Source: Thermoplasmata archaeon
GTDB taxonomy: Archaea > Thermoplasmatota > Thermoplasmata > Lutacidiplasmatales > UBA184
Length of the DNA: 36,880 nucleotides
Assembly: GCA_027314165.1 (NCBI GenBank)
Contig: DAHVCH010000021.1
Coordinates: 1 to 36,880 of the forward strand
Reading direction: 5' to 3'
Part shown: positions 22,891 to 30,770 of the stretch, piece by piece
How positions within the stretch are numbered: position 1 is the stretch's first letter
Layout: every line of letters begins with the position of its first letter
Program-made: the position numbers and the translations under genes
The notes under the pieces: model-generated
Database searches by the model: none
What the model saw: the letters and a program-made list of their open reading frames with translations, nothing else
What the model was told of the DNA's origin: nothing

Positions 22891-25572
22891 TCACTTTTCG
22901 CGCACCTTTTCCCACAGTTCTCGTGCCGTCGAAAGCGCGTGGGGGTGCCAGGGAGTGGGAACCAGGCCCTCCAGGTGCTCCCGGAGCAGCCACCAGACCC
23001 GCTCCCCGTCCCTTCGCTCCGTGCGGACGAGGGCCGCCGCCCCCTTCAGGCAGGCGCCCAGCCTGCGCACGGCCCGCTCGTCCTCCCCGCAGAGCCGTCG
23101 GACCTGGACCAGGGTCACGGCGAAGGGCTCTCCCTGCGGCGCCTCGAGGGCGGCCACCAGCAGGGCCAGCAAGGGCAGCTCGAGCTCGCCTCTCCTAGCG
23201 GGGTCCTGGCCTCTGGCCTCTGCGGTCCCCGGAGTTCCCGTCCGTTCGGGTTCGGGGGCCCGGACGAACGTTGTCCCCGTCCCGAGGGTGGGGCCCGCCT
23301 GCTCCCCTGCGCCACGCGGGGGGACCTCCGGGGCGGCTTCCGGCGAGGATGTCGGGTTCTGCGGCCCATCCTCGACGGACCAGAACGGCCGGGAGCGCTC
23401 GAGGCATTCCAGGAGCGCTTCGCGTGCGGTCGGAGATCCCTTGGGACCTCGGGAGGGGGGGTCCGCGTGCAGGAGGGTCAGCCCGGCGCCCTTCTCGAAG
23501 AGCGCGAGCGCTGTGCCGCGCGGCAGCGAGGCGAGATCGTGCTCCCTCCCCACCCCGAGGCCTTCCCGGACCAGACGGGCGTCCCCTGCCGATCCCCGGA
23601 AGAGCAGCAGGTCGCGGGAGTTGGTGACCAGCGAGTCGCGCAGCGAGTCCGATAGGGCCGAGAGCGACTGCGTCGCCGCGAGCACGTGCAGATTGTATCG
23701 CCGCCCGAGGCGGAGCATCTCCGAGAGCGCGTCGTTGGCGAACTCTTGGACCTCGTCCAATAGCAAGACCACCTTGGTGCGGTCCTTCCGGACCACGAGG
23801 TGGGACCAGAGCAGCGAGAGCAGCGCCGCGCCCAGGTAGGAAGAGGCCCGCACCCCGATCGTGGTCCTCTCCAGGTCGAAGAAGGTCACCGCTCCGGGAC
23901 CCAGGGCGCGGGCCAGGCTCCATCGAGGGGACCTCGCCGCCAGCACACGCGAGATGGCGGAGGAGAGGGCCACCTCCTGGACGACGCGGAGCGCCCCCTG
24001 CCGCTCCTCGGGCCCCTCCCGGCGAAGGGACTCCCAGAGCGACTGGACCTCGCGTCCCTCCTCGGTCGTGGAGGGCAGGGGTCCTCCCCAGCTGTCCGGG
24101 TCGGAGAGCAACTGGGCGGCATCGTGCAGGGTCGACCCCGGGCTGTAGGAGAGCACGAGGAGGGTACGGGTCAGGAGGTCCTCGATCCTCGGGCCCCAAT
24201 AGACCGTCTCGCCGTACCGCTCCGCGCGGACCCGGCGAAGGGCGGTCACAAGCTCGCTGACCCGGCGCTCGCGCTCGGCCCTTGCGTCCAGGGACGTCAG
24301 CCCCAACGGCAGTTCCAGGGCGTTGATCCCGACCGGAGACCGGAGGGGAGACACCCAGAGCGCCCGCTCCCGGACCGTTTTCGCCAAGAGGGGGAGGAGA
24401 CCCTGGGCGGTCTCGCCCAGCGGGTCGATCACCACCAGCGCGTGGCCGCGATTGGCGAGCGCGGCCGCGAGATGTTGAAGGAGGGTGCTCTTCCCCATGC
24501 CGGTCTCTCCGGTCACGGTCATGTGGTGCCCCTCCGCAGGGGCCAAGGACCACACCACCGGCTCCCCAGCATCGTCCGAGCCCAGAGGGACGCAGGAGGA
24601 GATGGGCCACCCGACCCGGCGCATCCCTGGCGTCCGCCGCGCGTCCCAGGGCGGGAGCCACAGCAGGAGCTCCGCGGGGGTCAGCACGACGGGACCTTCC
24701 CCGATACCGAGAGGGTGCAAGAGGCCCCGGGGAGGCTCGAGGCGATCGGCCTTGGCCAGGAGTCGGCGTCGGCCGCGATCTGTCCGCACCCACCGGAATC
24801 GGAGCCGCCCGCCCCCTGGTAGGCCCGAGAGGGCGTCCCAGACCGCTCCTATCGTGTCGCGTCCATCGGGGCCCCCGGCGGCGCCAGCCCGCCGCGGTCC
24901 GGCCGTGTAGATCCCCCCGCACTCCCAGAACGGGCCGGCTCCCCGCTCTCCGCGCAGGTCCTCCAGATCCCGTTCCAATCGGTGAGCGGACGGCAGGGAC
25001 AGTGGGGTATCGCGGTCGCTGCGAGGAAGCCGTTTCGAGGGCGGGGTGGGCGTGGGCGCGGAGGGGCCGACCGGTCGGGCGATCCAGCGTAGCCTCGTGG
25101 GGCCCCCGGTGGTGCGCAGGGCGGGAACGATGAGGGTCCATGGTGAGAGCGCCCCCTCGCTCCTCGATGACCGAAGGGGGGCCCTCCGCAGCGCGCCGCC
25201 CTGCCCGCAGATGACCCCCACCGCGGACGTTGCGCCCTCCTCAGCGAAGTCCGCGCTCCATCGATCGCCAGGGTCTTCCGACCTTGTCCACGGAGCCAGG
25301 CGCGGGGTCCAGACCGACTGGTGGGACCGTCGTAGGCTCCGGGGAATGACCAGGCGCACGTCGATGGACCCCTGGAGGTCGACCTCCACGTCGAGCCCAA
25401 GCGGGACCCGGAGGGCGTGCAGGGCTCTCAGGGAATCTTCCCGCTCGAGCATTTGGGCCCGGGCGAGCTCGGGGTCGACCGCGGCGCGCGTGGCGGGATG
25501 GAGCCGCAGCCCGAGGAGCCCGCTGCGAGCCCCCGCCCCGGAAGACCCATCACCAAGGGGTCCGTCGCGCAT
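22891..25572 (-). CDS. HerA/VirD4-like P-loop ATPase
   Basis: The protein has 893 residues. Residues 1-330 form an Arg/Pro-rich N-terminal part of unknown fold. The motor has Walker A GETGMGKST (355-363), ALVVIDPLGETAQGL, Walker B VVLLLDEVQEFAN (about 599-611) and a sensor-type LHVLAATQSLSAL, the pattern shared by HerA, VirD4/TraG and related hexameric DNA or protein pumps. A Pro-rich linker (about 730-800) leads to a C-terminal domain of about 90 residues with a winged-helix look (LPLLALLVAALEAPQGE). No transmembrane helix is evident, unlike VirD4. No relaxase or nuclease partner is seen nearby. It precedes the KaiC-like operon on the same strand. Confidence 0.75.
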   Translation of the reverse strand: MRDGPLGDGSSGAGARSGLLGLRLHPATRAAVDPELARAQMLEREDSLRALHALRVPLGLDVEVDLQGSIDVRLVIPRSLRRSHQSVWTPRLAPWTRSEDPGDRWSADFAEEGATSAVGVICGQGGALRRAPLRSSRSEGALSPWTLIVPALRTTGGPTRLRWIARPVGPSAPTPTPPSKRLPRSDRDTPLSLPSAHRLERDLEDLRGERGAGPFWECGGIYTAGPRRAGAAGGPDGRDTIGAVWDALSGLPGGGRLRFRWVRTDRGRRRLLAKADRLEPPRGLLHPLGIGEGPVVLTPAELLLWLPPWDARRTPGMRRVGWPISSCVPLGSDDAGEPVVWSLAPAEGHHMTVTGETGMGKSTLLQHLAAALANRGHALVVIDPLGETAQGLLPLLAKTVRERALWVSPLRSPVGINALELPLGLTSLDARAERERRVSELVTALRRVRAERYGETVYWGPRIEDLLTRTLLVLSYSPGSTLHDAAQLLSDPDSWGGPLPSTTEEGREVQSLWESLRREGPEERQGALRVVQEVALSSAISRVLAARSPRWSLARALGPGAVTFFDLERTTIGVRASSYLGAALLSLLWSHLVVRKDRTKVVLLLDEVQEFANDALSEMLRLGRRYNLHVLAATQSLSALSDSLRDSLVTNSRDLLLFRGSAGDARLVREGLGVGREHDLASLPRGTALALFEKGAGLTLLHADPPSRGPKGSPTAREALLECLERSRPFWSVEDGPQNPTSSPEAAPEVPPRGAGEQAGPTLGTGTTFVRAPEPERTGTPGTAEARGQDPARRGELELPLLALLVAALEAPQGEPFAVTLVQVRRLCGEDERAVRRLGACLKGAAALVRTERRDGERVWWLLREHLEGLVPTPWHPHALSTARELWEKVREK

Positions 25573-25978
25573 CCGTTCGACGGGCGACGGGCGGGATTAA
25601 AGGGGGCCCTGCGGGGACGCCTCTCGTGCACGGTGCCCCCACCGATAGGCGCGGGAGATACCTCCTCAGGACCCCGCGACGGGATCCGGGGTGTGCGGGC
25701 GTTCGTCGCTCCGGGACGGCGGTCCCCCCCCTCCCCCCCCCGTCAGGGACCCTGGAACGGGGTCGGCGGTTCTCTCGGCCTTGCCTCGGTCATTCCCGTA
25801 CCATCCCCTCCCGGCGCACCGCGCGCTGAGCTCAGAAGACGGCGGCTCGTTCCTTGACCCGTAGAGGGTCGATCGAGCCCCACCGGCCCTTCGGCGCCCG
25901 CTTGGGACCCCTGCGCACGCTCCCCGCGCGGGAGGGCAGGCCTAAATGCGGGACGCGCACGGCTCCTGCCACGTTCCC
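25573..25978. other. Gene-free divergent intergenic region
   Basis: No convincing coding frame is visible on either strand. It separates the divergent HerA-like and DRG genes. It contains the HerA-like TATA box (25596-25601), a cytosine-rich run (25727-25742) and an AT-rich CCTAAATG (25941-25948) about 34 bases before the DRG ATG. Confidence 0.5.
25594..25601 (-). promoter_or_regulatory. TATA-like box for the HerA-like gene
   Basis: On the minus strand TTTAATCC is centred 26-27 bases before the ATG at 25572. This exact leaderless spacing also supports that ATG as the true start of the 893-residue protein. Confidence 0.6.
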
Positions 25979-27091
25979 ATGGGGGCCATCGAAGACGAGA
26001 TCGCTCGGGTCGAGGAGGAGATCCGAAAGACCCCCTACAACAAGGCGACCCAGGGCCACATCGGGCGTCTGAAGGCGAAGATCGCGGTCCTTCGGCTCGA
26101 GCGCGAAAAGCGGGCGAAGAGCGGGGGGGGTGGTCTAGGGTACGCCGTCCGCAAGAGCGGACACGCCACGGTCGCCCTCGTCGGATATCCGTCCGTCGGA
26201 AAGTCGACCCTGCTGACCCACCTCACCGGGGCCGAGAGCGAGGCCGCGGCCTACGAGTTCACGACGACGACCATCATCCCGGGGATGCTGACCTGGCGCG
26301 GCGCGGCCATCCAGATCCTCGACATGCCGGGGCTCATTCCGGGGGCCAGCTCCGGACGGGGACGAGGACGAGAGGTGATCTCGGTCGCACGCAACTCCGA
26401 CCTGATCCTGTTCCTGCTCGACAAGGAGCACCTGGAGTTCCGATCGCTCCTGGCCGAGCTCGAGAAAGCGGGCATCCGGATCAACCAGCGGCCACCACGC
26501 ATCGTCGTCACTCCACGGGAGCGGGGAGGCGTCTCGGTCCACAGCACGGTGCGGCTGACCAAGATGGACGAGGAGCAGGCCCAGGGGATCGCCAAGGAGT
26601 TCCGCATGCACAACGGGGACATCGTTCTTCGCGAGGATGCCTCACCGGACCAGCTCATCGATGTGCTGGCGGGCAACCGGGTCTACATCCCGGCGATCCT
26701 CGGGGTCAACAAGGCCGATCTGATCATGCCATCGGAGCGCCCGCCCATCTCGACTCGGCTCGCCCCGACGCGCGTGCTCTTCATGTCCGCGCAGAAGGAG
26801 CAAGGGTTCCAGGAACTCAAGGAGGCCATCGCCGACGCCCTCGCGTTCATCCGGATCTACGTGAAACCCCCGGGGCTGCCCCCGGATCTCGCGGAACCGG
26901 TCATCTTGCGGAAGGGCAACACCATCTCGGACCTGCTCCTCCGACTACCCCCCGACCTCACCGAAGGGTTCCGGTCCGCGCTCGTGTGGGGGAAGAGCGC
27001 CAAGTTCCCCGGGCAGACCGTGGGCCGCGACCACCCGCTCGCGGACCAGGACGTCGTGACGGTCGTCGTTCAACGGGGCACGAAGACCTGA
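25979..27091 (+). CDS. DRG-family GTP-binding protein
   Basis: The protein has 370 residues, the family's usual size. An N-terminal helical segment (IEDEIARVEEEIRKTPYNKATQGHIG) precedes an OBG-type G domain: G1 GYPSVGKSTLLTHLTG, G2 YEFTTTTIIPG, G3 DMPGLIPGAS, then a family insert, and G4 NKAD at about 245. The C-terminal TGS domain includes IRIYVKPPG. DRG proteins associate with ribosomes and are thought to ease stalled translation in archaea and eukaryotes. ATG 25979 is preferred over 25946, whose ATG lies in the TATA-like element. Confidence 0.94.
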   Translation: MGAIEDEIARVEEEIRKTPYNKATQGHIGRLKAKIAVLRLEREKRAKSGGGGLGYAVRKSGHATVALVGYPSVGKSTLLTHLTGAESEAAAYEFTTTTIIPGMLTWRGAAIQILDMPGLIPGASSGRGRGREVISVARNSDLILFLLDKEHLEFRSLLAELEKAGIRINQRPPRIVVTPRERGGVSVHSTVRLTKMDEEQAQGIAKEFRMHNGDIVLREDASPDQLIDVLAGNRVYIPAILGVNKADLIMPSERPPISTRLAPTRVLFMSAQKEQGFQELKEAIADALAFIRIYVKPPGLPPDLAEPVILRKGNTISDLLLRLPPDLTEGFRSALVWGKSAKFPGQTVGRDHPLADQDVVTVVVQRGTKT

Positions 27092-27128
27092 AGGGGCCGA
27101 CGCCCCGAGGACCACGTCCTTCTCCTCT

Positions 27129-27145
27129 AGCGCGCATTGCGCGCT
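27129..27145. terminator. Hairpin after the DRG gene
   Basis: AGCGCGCA-T-TGCGCGCT is a perfect eight-pair inverted repeat 37 bases after the DRG stop. It lies before the convergent acetyltransferase gene and may end one or both transcripts. Confidence 0.4.
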
Positions 27146-27148
27146 CGA

Positions 27149-27341
27149 CCGAGAGAAGATGATGATCCTCGGCCCCGCATCCCATCTTCCATTCTCCGCC
27201 CACGCGGAGGAGAAGTCCATGTAGACCTCCAACCCAGGTCTTCGTGTCCGAACTGCTCCCGCCCACCACGCCAACGAATTCGACCGGAGGGCCCCCGTCT
27301 ACGACGAGAAGCGCGAGGACCCTGGCTTTCAGGGGAGCCAT
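27149..27341 (-). pseudogene. Possible frame-disrupted small gene after the acetyltransferase
   Basis: An ATG at 27341 overlaps the end of the acetyltransferase gene by 13 bases and opens MAPLKARVLALLVVDGG, which looks protein-like. Further along the coding character seems to pass to another frame (GLEVYMDFSSAWAENGRW, then GPRIIIFS). Neither frame stops before running antisense into the DRG gene. This fits a frameshifted remnant, but short high-GC frames can mislead. No family recognised. Confidence 0.2.
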
Positions 27342-27862
27342 AGGGCCATTTGGATGTCATCGACCCGCTTGCCTTCGATGGTGAGCTCGTCCTTCAGCCT
27401 GCCTTCCTCCACGAAGCCGAGCTTCCGATAGAGGTGGATCGCTCTCACGTTGCTCGCGAACACCCCAAGCTTGAGCTTCTCAATGCCCACCGATCGCGCC
27501 CATTCCATGTCCGCCCGGAGCAGCGCTTCTCCCAGCCCCGCCCCTCGCCAGTCCTTCCGCACGACGATCCACAGCTCTGCCGTGTGGCGGTTCTTGGGAT
27601 ACTTCCCGCGGTGGACCCCGGTTTGGCCCACGACCTCCCCGTCGGTCTCGGCGACCAGCACCAGCTTCTCGTCGGTTTCGGGGCTGGAGAGGTCCGCCCG
27701 GACCTCCTCGGGGGTCAAGGCCAATCCCTCGTTCATGACGAAGACGCGCTCCGCGGTGACCGCCCGGGTCAGGGCCATTCCACCTTCGGCGTCACCGGGT
27801 ATGGCCAGGCGGATCGTCGCGTTCCGGCCATCCTTGAGTCGAATCGTGCGTGGGGGGAACAT
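27329..27862 (-). CDS. GNAT family N-acetyltransferase
   Basis: The protein has 177 residues. It has a full GNAT fold: IRLKDGRNATIRLAIPGDAE at the start, VLVAETDGEVVGQTGV (beta 2-4), the acetyl-CoA loop VVRKDWRGAGLGEALLRA (about 107-124, R-x-x-G-x-G/A) and ASNVRAIHLYRKLGFVEEGRLKDE near the end. The pattern is closest to RimI/RimJ-like or phosphinothricin-type acetyltransferases of small molecules or protein N-termini; the substrate is open. Upstream AT-rich GGATTCAAG is about 28 bases from the ATG. Confidence 0.9.
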   Translation of the reverse strand: MFPPRTIRLKDGRNATIRLAIPGDAEGGMALTRAVTAERVFVMNEGLALTPEEVRADLSSPETDEKLVLVAETDGEVVGQTGVHRGKYPKNRHTAELWIVVRKDWRGAGLGEALLRADMEWARSVGIEKLKLGVFASNVRAIHLYRKLGFVEEGRLKDELTIEGKRVDDIQMALWLP

Positions 27863-27984
27863 CGGGCACGGATAGGGCCCTGGACTTGAATCCTCCTCAA
27901 CCGAGCCTTTGCGCTACGCGGGCAGAGCCGCTCGACGTTCGCGGGAGAGGTTTGCGCTGTGCCGTTGCGGGCAGGGCGCGCTCC

Positions 27985-28686
27985 TCACTGCGCGTGGCCT
28001 TTCCTGGAAGATTCATCCCGATCGCTTGCGGGCACCCTCTTCAGAACTCGTACCGGATCCCGGGAGGGCTCCTCGAACACGAAGGTCTCGTCGGCGCCGC
28101 TCCACGACGGCGGAGTCTCCAACTCGCTTCGCGGGAGTAGACTGCGACCTGGTGAGGCGGGTCTCCCTCGTACGACGGACCCGCCCGTCGTCGGTGCAGC
28201 CGCCCCACGCCTGCAACGGTCCAAGTAGAGGAAGATGGGCCCGGCCATCTTCGCGAGAGCCTGCCCGCTGGGGGTGAGCGAGTAGTCCACCCTGGGCGGG
28301 CGGGTCGAGAGCACTTCACGTCGGACCAGATCGAAGTCCTGTAGCGTCCTCAGTTTGATCGAGAGCACCCGCGGCGAGATCGCCCCGATCGATCGGCGGA
28401 GCGCCTCGAACCCCAGGCCGCTGTCGTTCGTGTAGAGCACGAGCAGGGTCTCCATGCCCCACTTCCCGAAGACCAGGCGAGAGAACGCAAGATTGCGCTG
28501 CACGTCCCCGCGGGGGGTGACGTCCGTCCGGCCCCCCATCGACCGAAGTATCGTGCGGTTGAACGTGGCACAGAGGTCGGCGAACTGGAGAAACCGGTCC
28601 TCCAGGTCACCGGGCCCTGCCGGTCCGGTCTCTGGCGTATGTTCGGTGATGGAGGGCGGGAACGTGGTTGCGCTTTCGCTTGACAT
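27985..28686 (-). CDS. HxlR-family winged-helix regulator
   Basis: The protein has 233 residues. An HxlR-type winged helix occupies about 70-155: FGKWGMETLLVLYTNDSGLGFEALRRSIGAISPRVLSIKLRTLQDFDLVRREV, then the wing PPRVDYSLTPSGQALAKMAGPIF. It has long extra segments: an N-terminal 65 residues and a 75-residue Arg/Ser-rich C-terminal tail, unusual for HxlR proteins (about 110-130). ATG 28686 has AAGGAG upstream. It follows the 130-residue gene by 20 bases and is probably in one operon with it. Confidence 0.82.
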   Translation of the reverse strand: MSSESATTFPPSITEHTPETGPAGPGDLEDRFLQFADLCATFNRTILRSMGGRTDVTPRGDVQRNLAFSRLVFGKWGMETLLVLYTNDSGLGFEALRRSIGAISPRVLSIKLRTLQDFDLVRREVLSTRPPRVDYSLTPSGQALAKMAGPIFLYLDRCRRGAAAPTTGGSVVRGRPASPGRSLLPRSELETPPSWSGADETFVFEEPSRDPVRVLKRVPASDRDESSRKGHAQ

Positions 28687-28706
28687 GGGGTTTTGCTCAT
28701 CTCCTT

Positions 28707-29099
28707 CTAGACCGAGTCCCAGGCGTGGCCCTCGGATCTCCCGTCGATCTCGGCATGGTCCCGGGGCGCTCCTGGCGTGCCCACTTCGCCGTGCACGCGA
28801 GGCGCGGCCCGGGCGTGCGCGGCTGACCGCGCCAGCCCGGGATAGATTGTCATGAGGTCCTCCCACGAGTCGAACATCTCCAGCTTGGCCAGGAGCGGGA
28901 CGCGGTCCCTCCTCTGTCTCAGGAGAGAATGCACGGCATAGGGGCGGGAACCCTCGGCACGATACACGGTCCGCTCGACGATCAACGCGGCGCCGCCCTC
29001 CGAGCCGCCGATGACCCTCTCCACGCACAGACGAACGCTTCGCAACGCCTTCCCACCGGGGTCGACGAACCCGACGGAGAGCTTGCGCCACTGCATCAT
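28707..29099 (-). CDS. Hypothetical protein upstream of the HxlR regulator
   Basis: The protein has 130 residues. ATG 29099 has GGAGGA six bases upstream. Residues 1-85 look folded (MMQWRKLSVGFVDPGGKALRS, ALIVERTVYRAEGSRPYAVHSL, PLLAKLEMFDSWEDLMTIYPG) with alternating strands and helices. The last 40 residues are Ala/Arg/His-rich. No family recognised. It sits 20 bases before the HxlR-like gene on the same strand, so it may be its target or partner. Confidence 0.55.
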   Translation of the reverse strand: MMQWRKLSVGFVDPGGKALRSVRLCVERVIGGSEGGAALIVERTVYRAEGSRPYAVHSLLRQRRDRVPLLAKLEMFDSWEDLMTIYPGLARSAAHARAAPRVHGEVGTPGAPRDHAEIDGRSEGHAWDSV

Positions 29100-30058
29100 G
29101 TCCGATCCTCCCCACAAACGCGCGGATCCGGTGGAGCGCTGCGAGCTCCCCCAGCGGGCGCGTGCGACCCGCGCGAGCGAGCTCCCAACACCCGCCAGGC
29201 TCGGGGAGCCGTTAGCAGAGGACCCCAGCCCCGGGGCAGAGGCCCCGACGCCAGGACTGGGATGAACGACCCAACCTGCATGCGGCCCCGACGGCCAGAT
29301 GCGATCCCGACGGCAGGTGAAACGCCGCGACGAGGGAAACTCAAGGCGGACGCTGTCGGGGCGAGCAAGAGTCCCGAAGCAGGACGGGAGGGCATGGACC
29401 CCTCCAAATCAAGAGCGCGAGCCGTCCGGGGCGACCCTGTGGCCTGGGGTACACCCTCCGGACCGCAGCGCGCGCCATCCCGCCGGCTGCGGGGGCCGCA
29501 ACGCCGCATCCCGGTCGGGTCACCCCAACCGACCTCAGGGAGCAGAACAGATTCCCCCGGGCGCACCGCCTGTGGCGCAGAGGCGCAGAACGCGAGAGGA
29601 AGACTGCCGCTACCCTCCCAACCGCCCGTTTCCCGCTCACCGCCGGGGGTGGGTCGAACGGGGAGCACGGGCCCCTGGACGGCCAGTGGCCATGCCCAGC
29701 GCCCCACGACCGCAAACACCCGGCGAGGACGCGACAAGGGGGGAGTACTCCCGTGCCCAACTGCCGGACGGACCCCGACCTCTGGCCCCTTACACACTCC
29801 GCCCGCGCCATCTCCCGCCCCTCCCTGAGAGGTCGAGGAAGGACCGGGCTGGAGCGAGTACCCGACCTCGGAGTCGAGGTAGGGGGAAGTGTTGCGTTGA
29901 CTTCTCGCAGAGAGCCCCATATCTGATCCCTTGGTGCCATGAAGGGTCGACCCTTCATGGGCATCGTGCGAATTACTTCCGGAATCCTTCCAAATTGGGA
30001 GAGAGATCCCCACCCCACCGTTCCCGGCCGTCCTCAGTAACGGTCAGGGAGGGGTCTC
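29100..30058. other. Gene-free region rich in inverted repeats, possible structured RNA
   Basis: This stretch of 959 bases has long stop-poor frames on both strands, but their translations are Arg/Pro/Gly/Ser-rich without protein character. Several hairpins are visible: TCGGG/CCCGA (29356-29377), GGAGGG/CCCTCC (29387-29405), GGTCGG/CCGACC (29513-29534) and ACCTCG/CGAGGT (29865-29880). I looked for RNase P RNA, SRP RNA, 5S rRNA and tRNA signatures and recognised none. It could be an unrecognised structured RNA or decaying DNA. Confidence 0.35.
29937..29960. repeat. Perfect 24-bp palindrome
   Basis: The half-site CCATGAAGGGTC is followed at once by its exact reverse complement, without spacer. 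A single bulged base extends it to TGC/GCA on the flanks. It is about 100 bases beyond the end of the minus-strand membrane protein gene at 30059. It could be an operator for a dimeric protein, a hairpin, or a recombination site. Confidence 0.6.
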
Positions 30059-30502
30059 TCACAGGCTCAGGTAGAGCAACAACGCAAAAGCGGAGGACTC
30101 GAAAATCGTCGCCACGGCGAAGAGGGCGTAGTGCAGTTGAGGGCCCAGTCCGAACTCGAAGGTGTCGTAGGCGTGCGGCAGCGCCAGAAAGTGCGAGAAC
30201 AGCAGGACGCTGAGGACGACCGCCAGGCCCAGCGAGAAGGGGGCGTGGGTGTCGGCGTACCCCTTCCAGTACAAGACCGCCAGGGCGAGCAGGTAGGTGC
30301 AGTCCACCGTAGCGAACACAAGGCCAACATCTACGATGAGCCAGAACGGTGACGTGGGATGGACCAGGAGCGCCAGGGCGATCCCGGCGACGAGCCCAGG
30401 TATGGCGACAAGGACCACGTACCACATGGCCCTGGCCCGTCCCGACGCTCGCCCTCGCGGCTGCGCAGAGGCTTCAGCGGGCTTTCCTGCGACTTCGCTC
30501 AA
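30059..30502 (-). CDS. Four-helix membrane protein next to an ArsR-like regulator
   Basis: The protein has 147 residues. A basic N-terminus (1-25) precedes four hydrophobic helices: VVLVAIPGLVAGIALALLV, FWLIVDVGLVFATVDCTYLL, LGLAVVLSVLLFSHFLAL and LHYALFAVATIFESSAFALL. It overlaps the end of the winged-helix gene by 29 bases, so the two are translated together. Such regulator/four-helix pairs occur in archaea, with the membrane protein of unknown function, perhaps a sensor partner. Family not identified. Confidence 0.7.
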   Translation of the reverse strand: MSEVAGKPAEASAQPRGRASGRARAMWYVVLVAIPGLVAGIALALLVHPTSPFWLIVDVGLVFATVDCTYLLALAVLYWKGYADTHAPFSLGLAVVLSVLLFSHFLALPHAYDTFEFGLGPQLHYALFAVATIFESSAFALLLYLSL

Positions 30503-30770
30503 GGATCACCTCCATCACGTCCCAGCGTGCTTCTAGGGTGTCGGTCACGGAGTACACCCTGCCGTAGTTCGGTCCTGCGCTCTCCACCATGCGGTTCAGC
30601 TCCAAGATGCGTAGGTGATGACGGACCGTGGAGTAGTCGACCTGGAGTACCCGGGCAAGCCCGAGGGCGTTCTCGGGCCCCTCGCGAAGCGCAAGCACGA
30701 TCCGGGCGCGCGTCCCAGCCCCCGAGCTGCTCCCGAAAAGCCACCAAAGAAGACGGGCGTAGGAGTCCAC
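30474..30770 (-). CDS. ArsR-like winged-helix regulator
   Basis: The protein has 98 residues and is nearly all winged helix: GAGTRARIVLALREGPENALGLARVLQVDYSTVRHHLRILELNRMVESAGPNYGRVYSVT. The recognition helix is DYSTVRHHLRILE. Such small regulators are common in archaea. The GTG at 30770 is the start because it precedes the helix DSYARLLWWLFG. It is translationally coupled to the membrane protein downstream, which may transmit the signal it responds to. Confidence 0.8.
   Translation of the reverse strand: MDSYARLLWWLFGSSSGAGTRARIVLALREGPENALGLARVLQVDYSTVRHHLRILELNRMVESAGPNYGRVYSVTDTLEARWDVMEVILERSRRKAR

Noticed and set aside
22891-25572. Conjugative coupling protein of an integrated plasmid
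   Set aside because: The motor resembles VirD4, but no membrane anchor, relaxase or VirB-like gene is near, and the flanks are conserved housekeeping genes. The name HerA/VirD4-like is kept without a transfer role.
27860-27960. tRNA-like T-arm (GGATTCAAGTCC on the minus strand)
   Set aside because: The T stem does not pair properly, no acceptor stem closes, and no anticodon arm of correct spacing is present. The AT-rich bases are better explained as the acetyltransferase promoter.
29100-30018. Open frames of 225-305 codons on both strands
   Set aside because: Translations have no folded-protein character, no recognised motif and no ribosome site. Overlapping frames are equally open on both strands.
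29100-30058. Archaeal RNase P RNA, SRP RNA, 5S rRNA or group II intron
   Set aside because: I found hairpins, but none of the conserved core sequences I know for these RNAs. A covariance search is needed before any such name is used.
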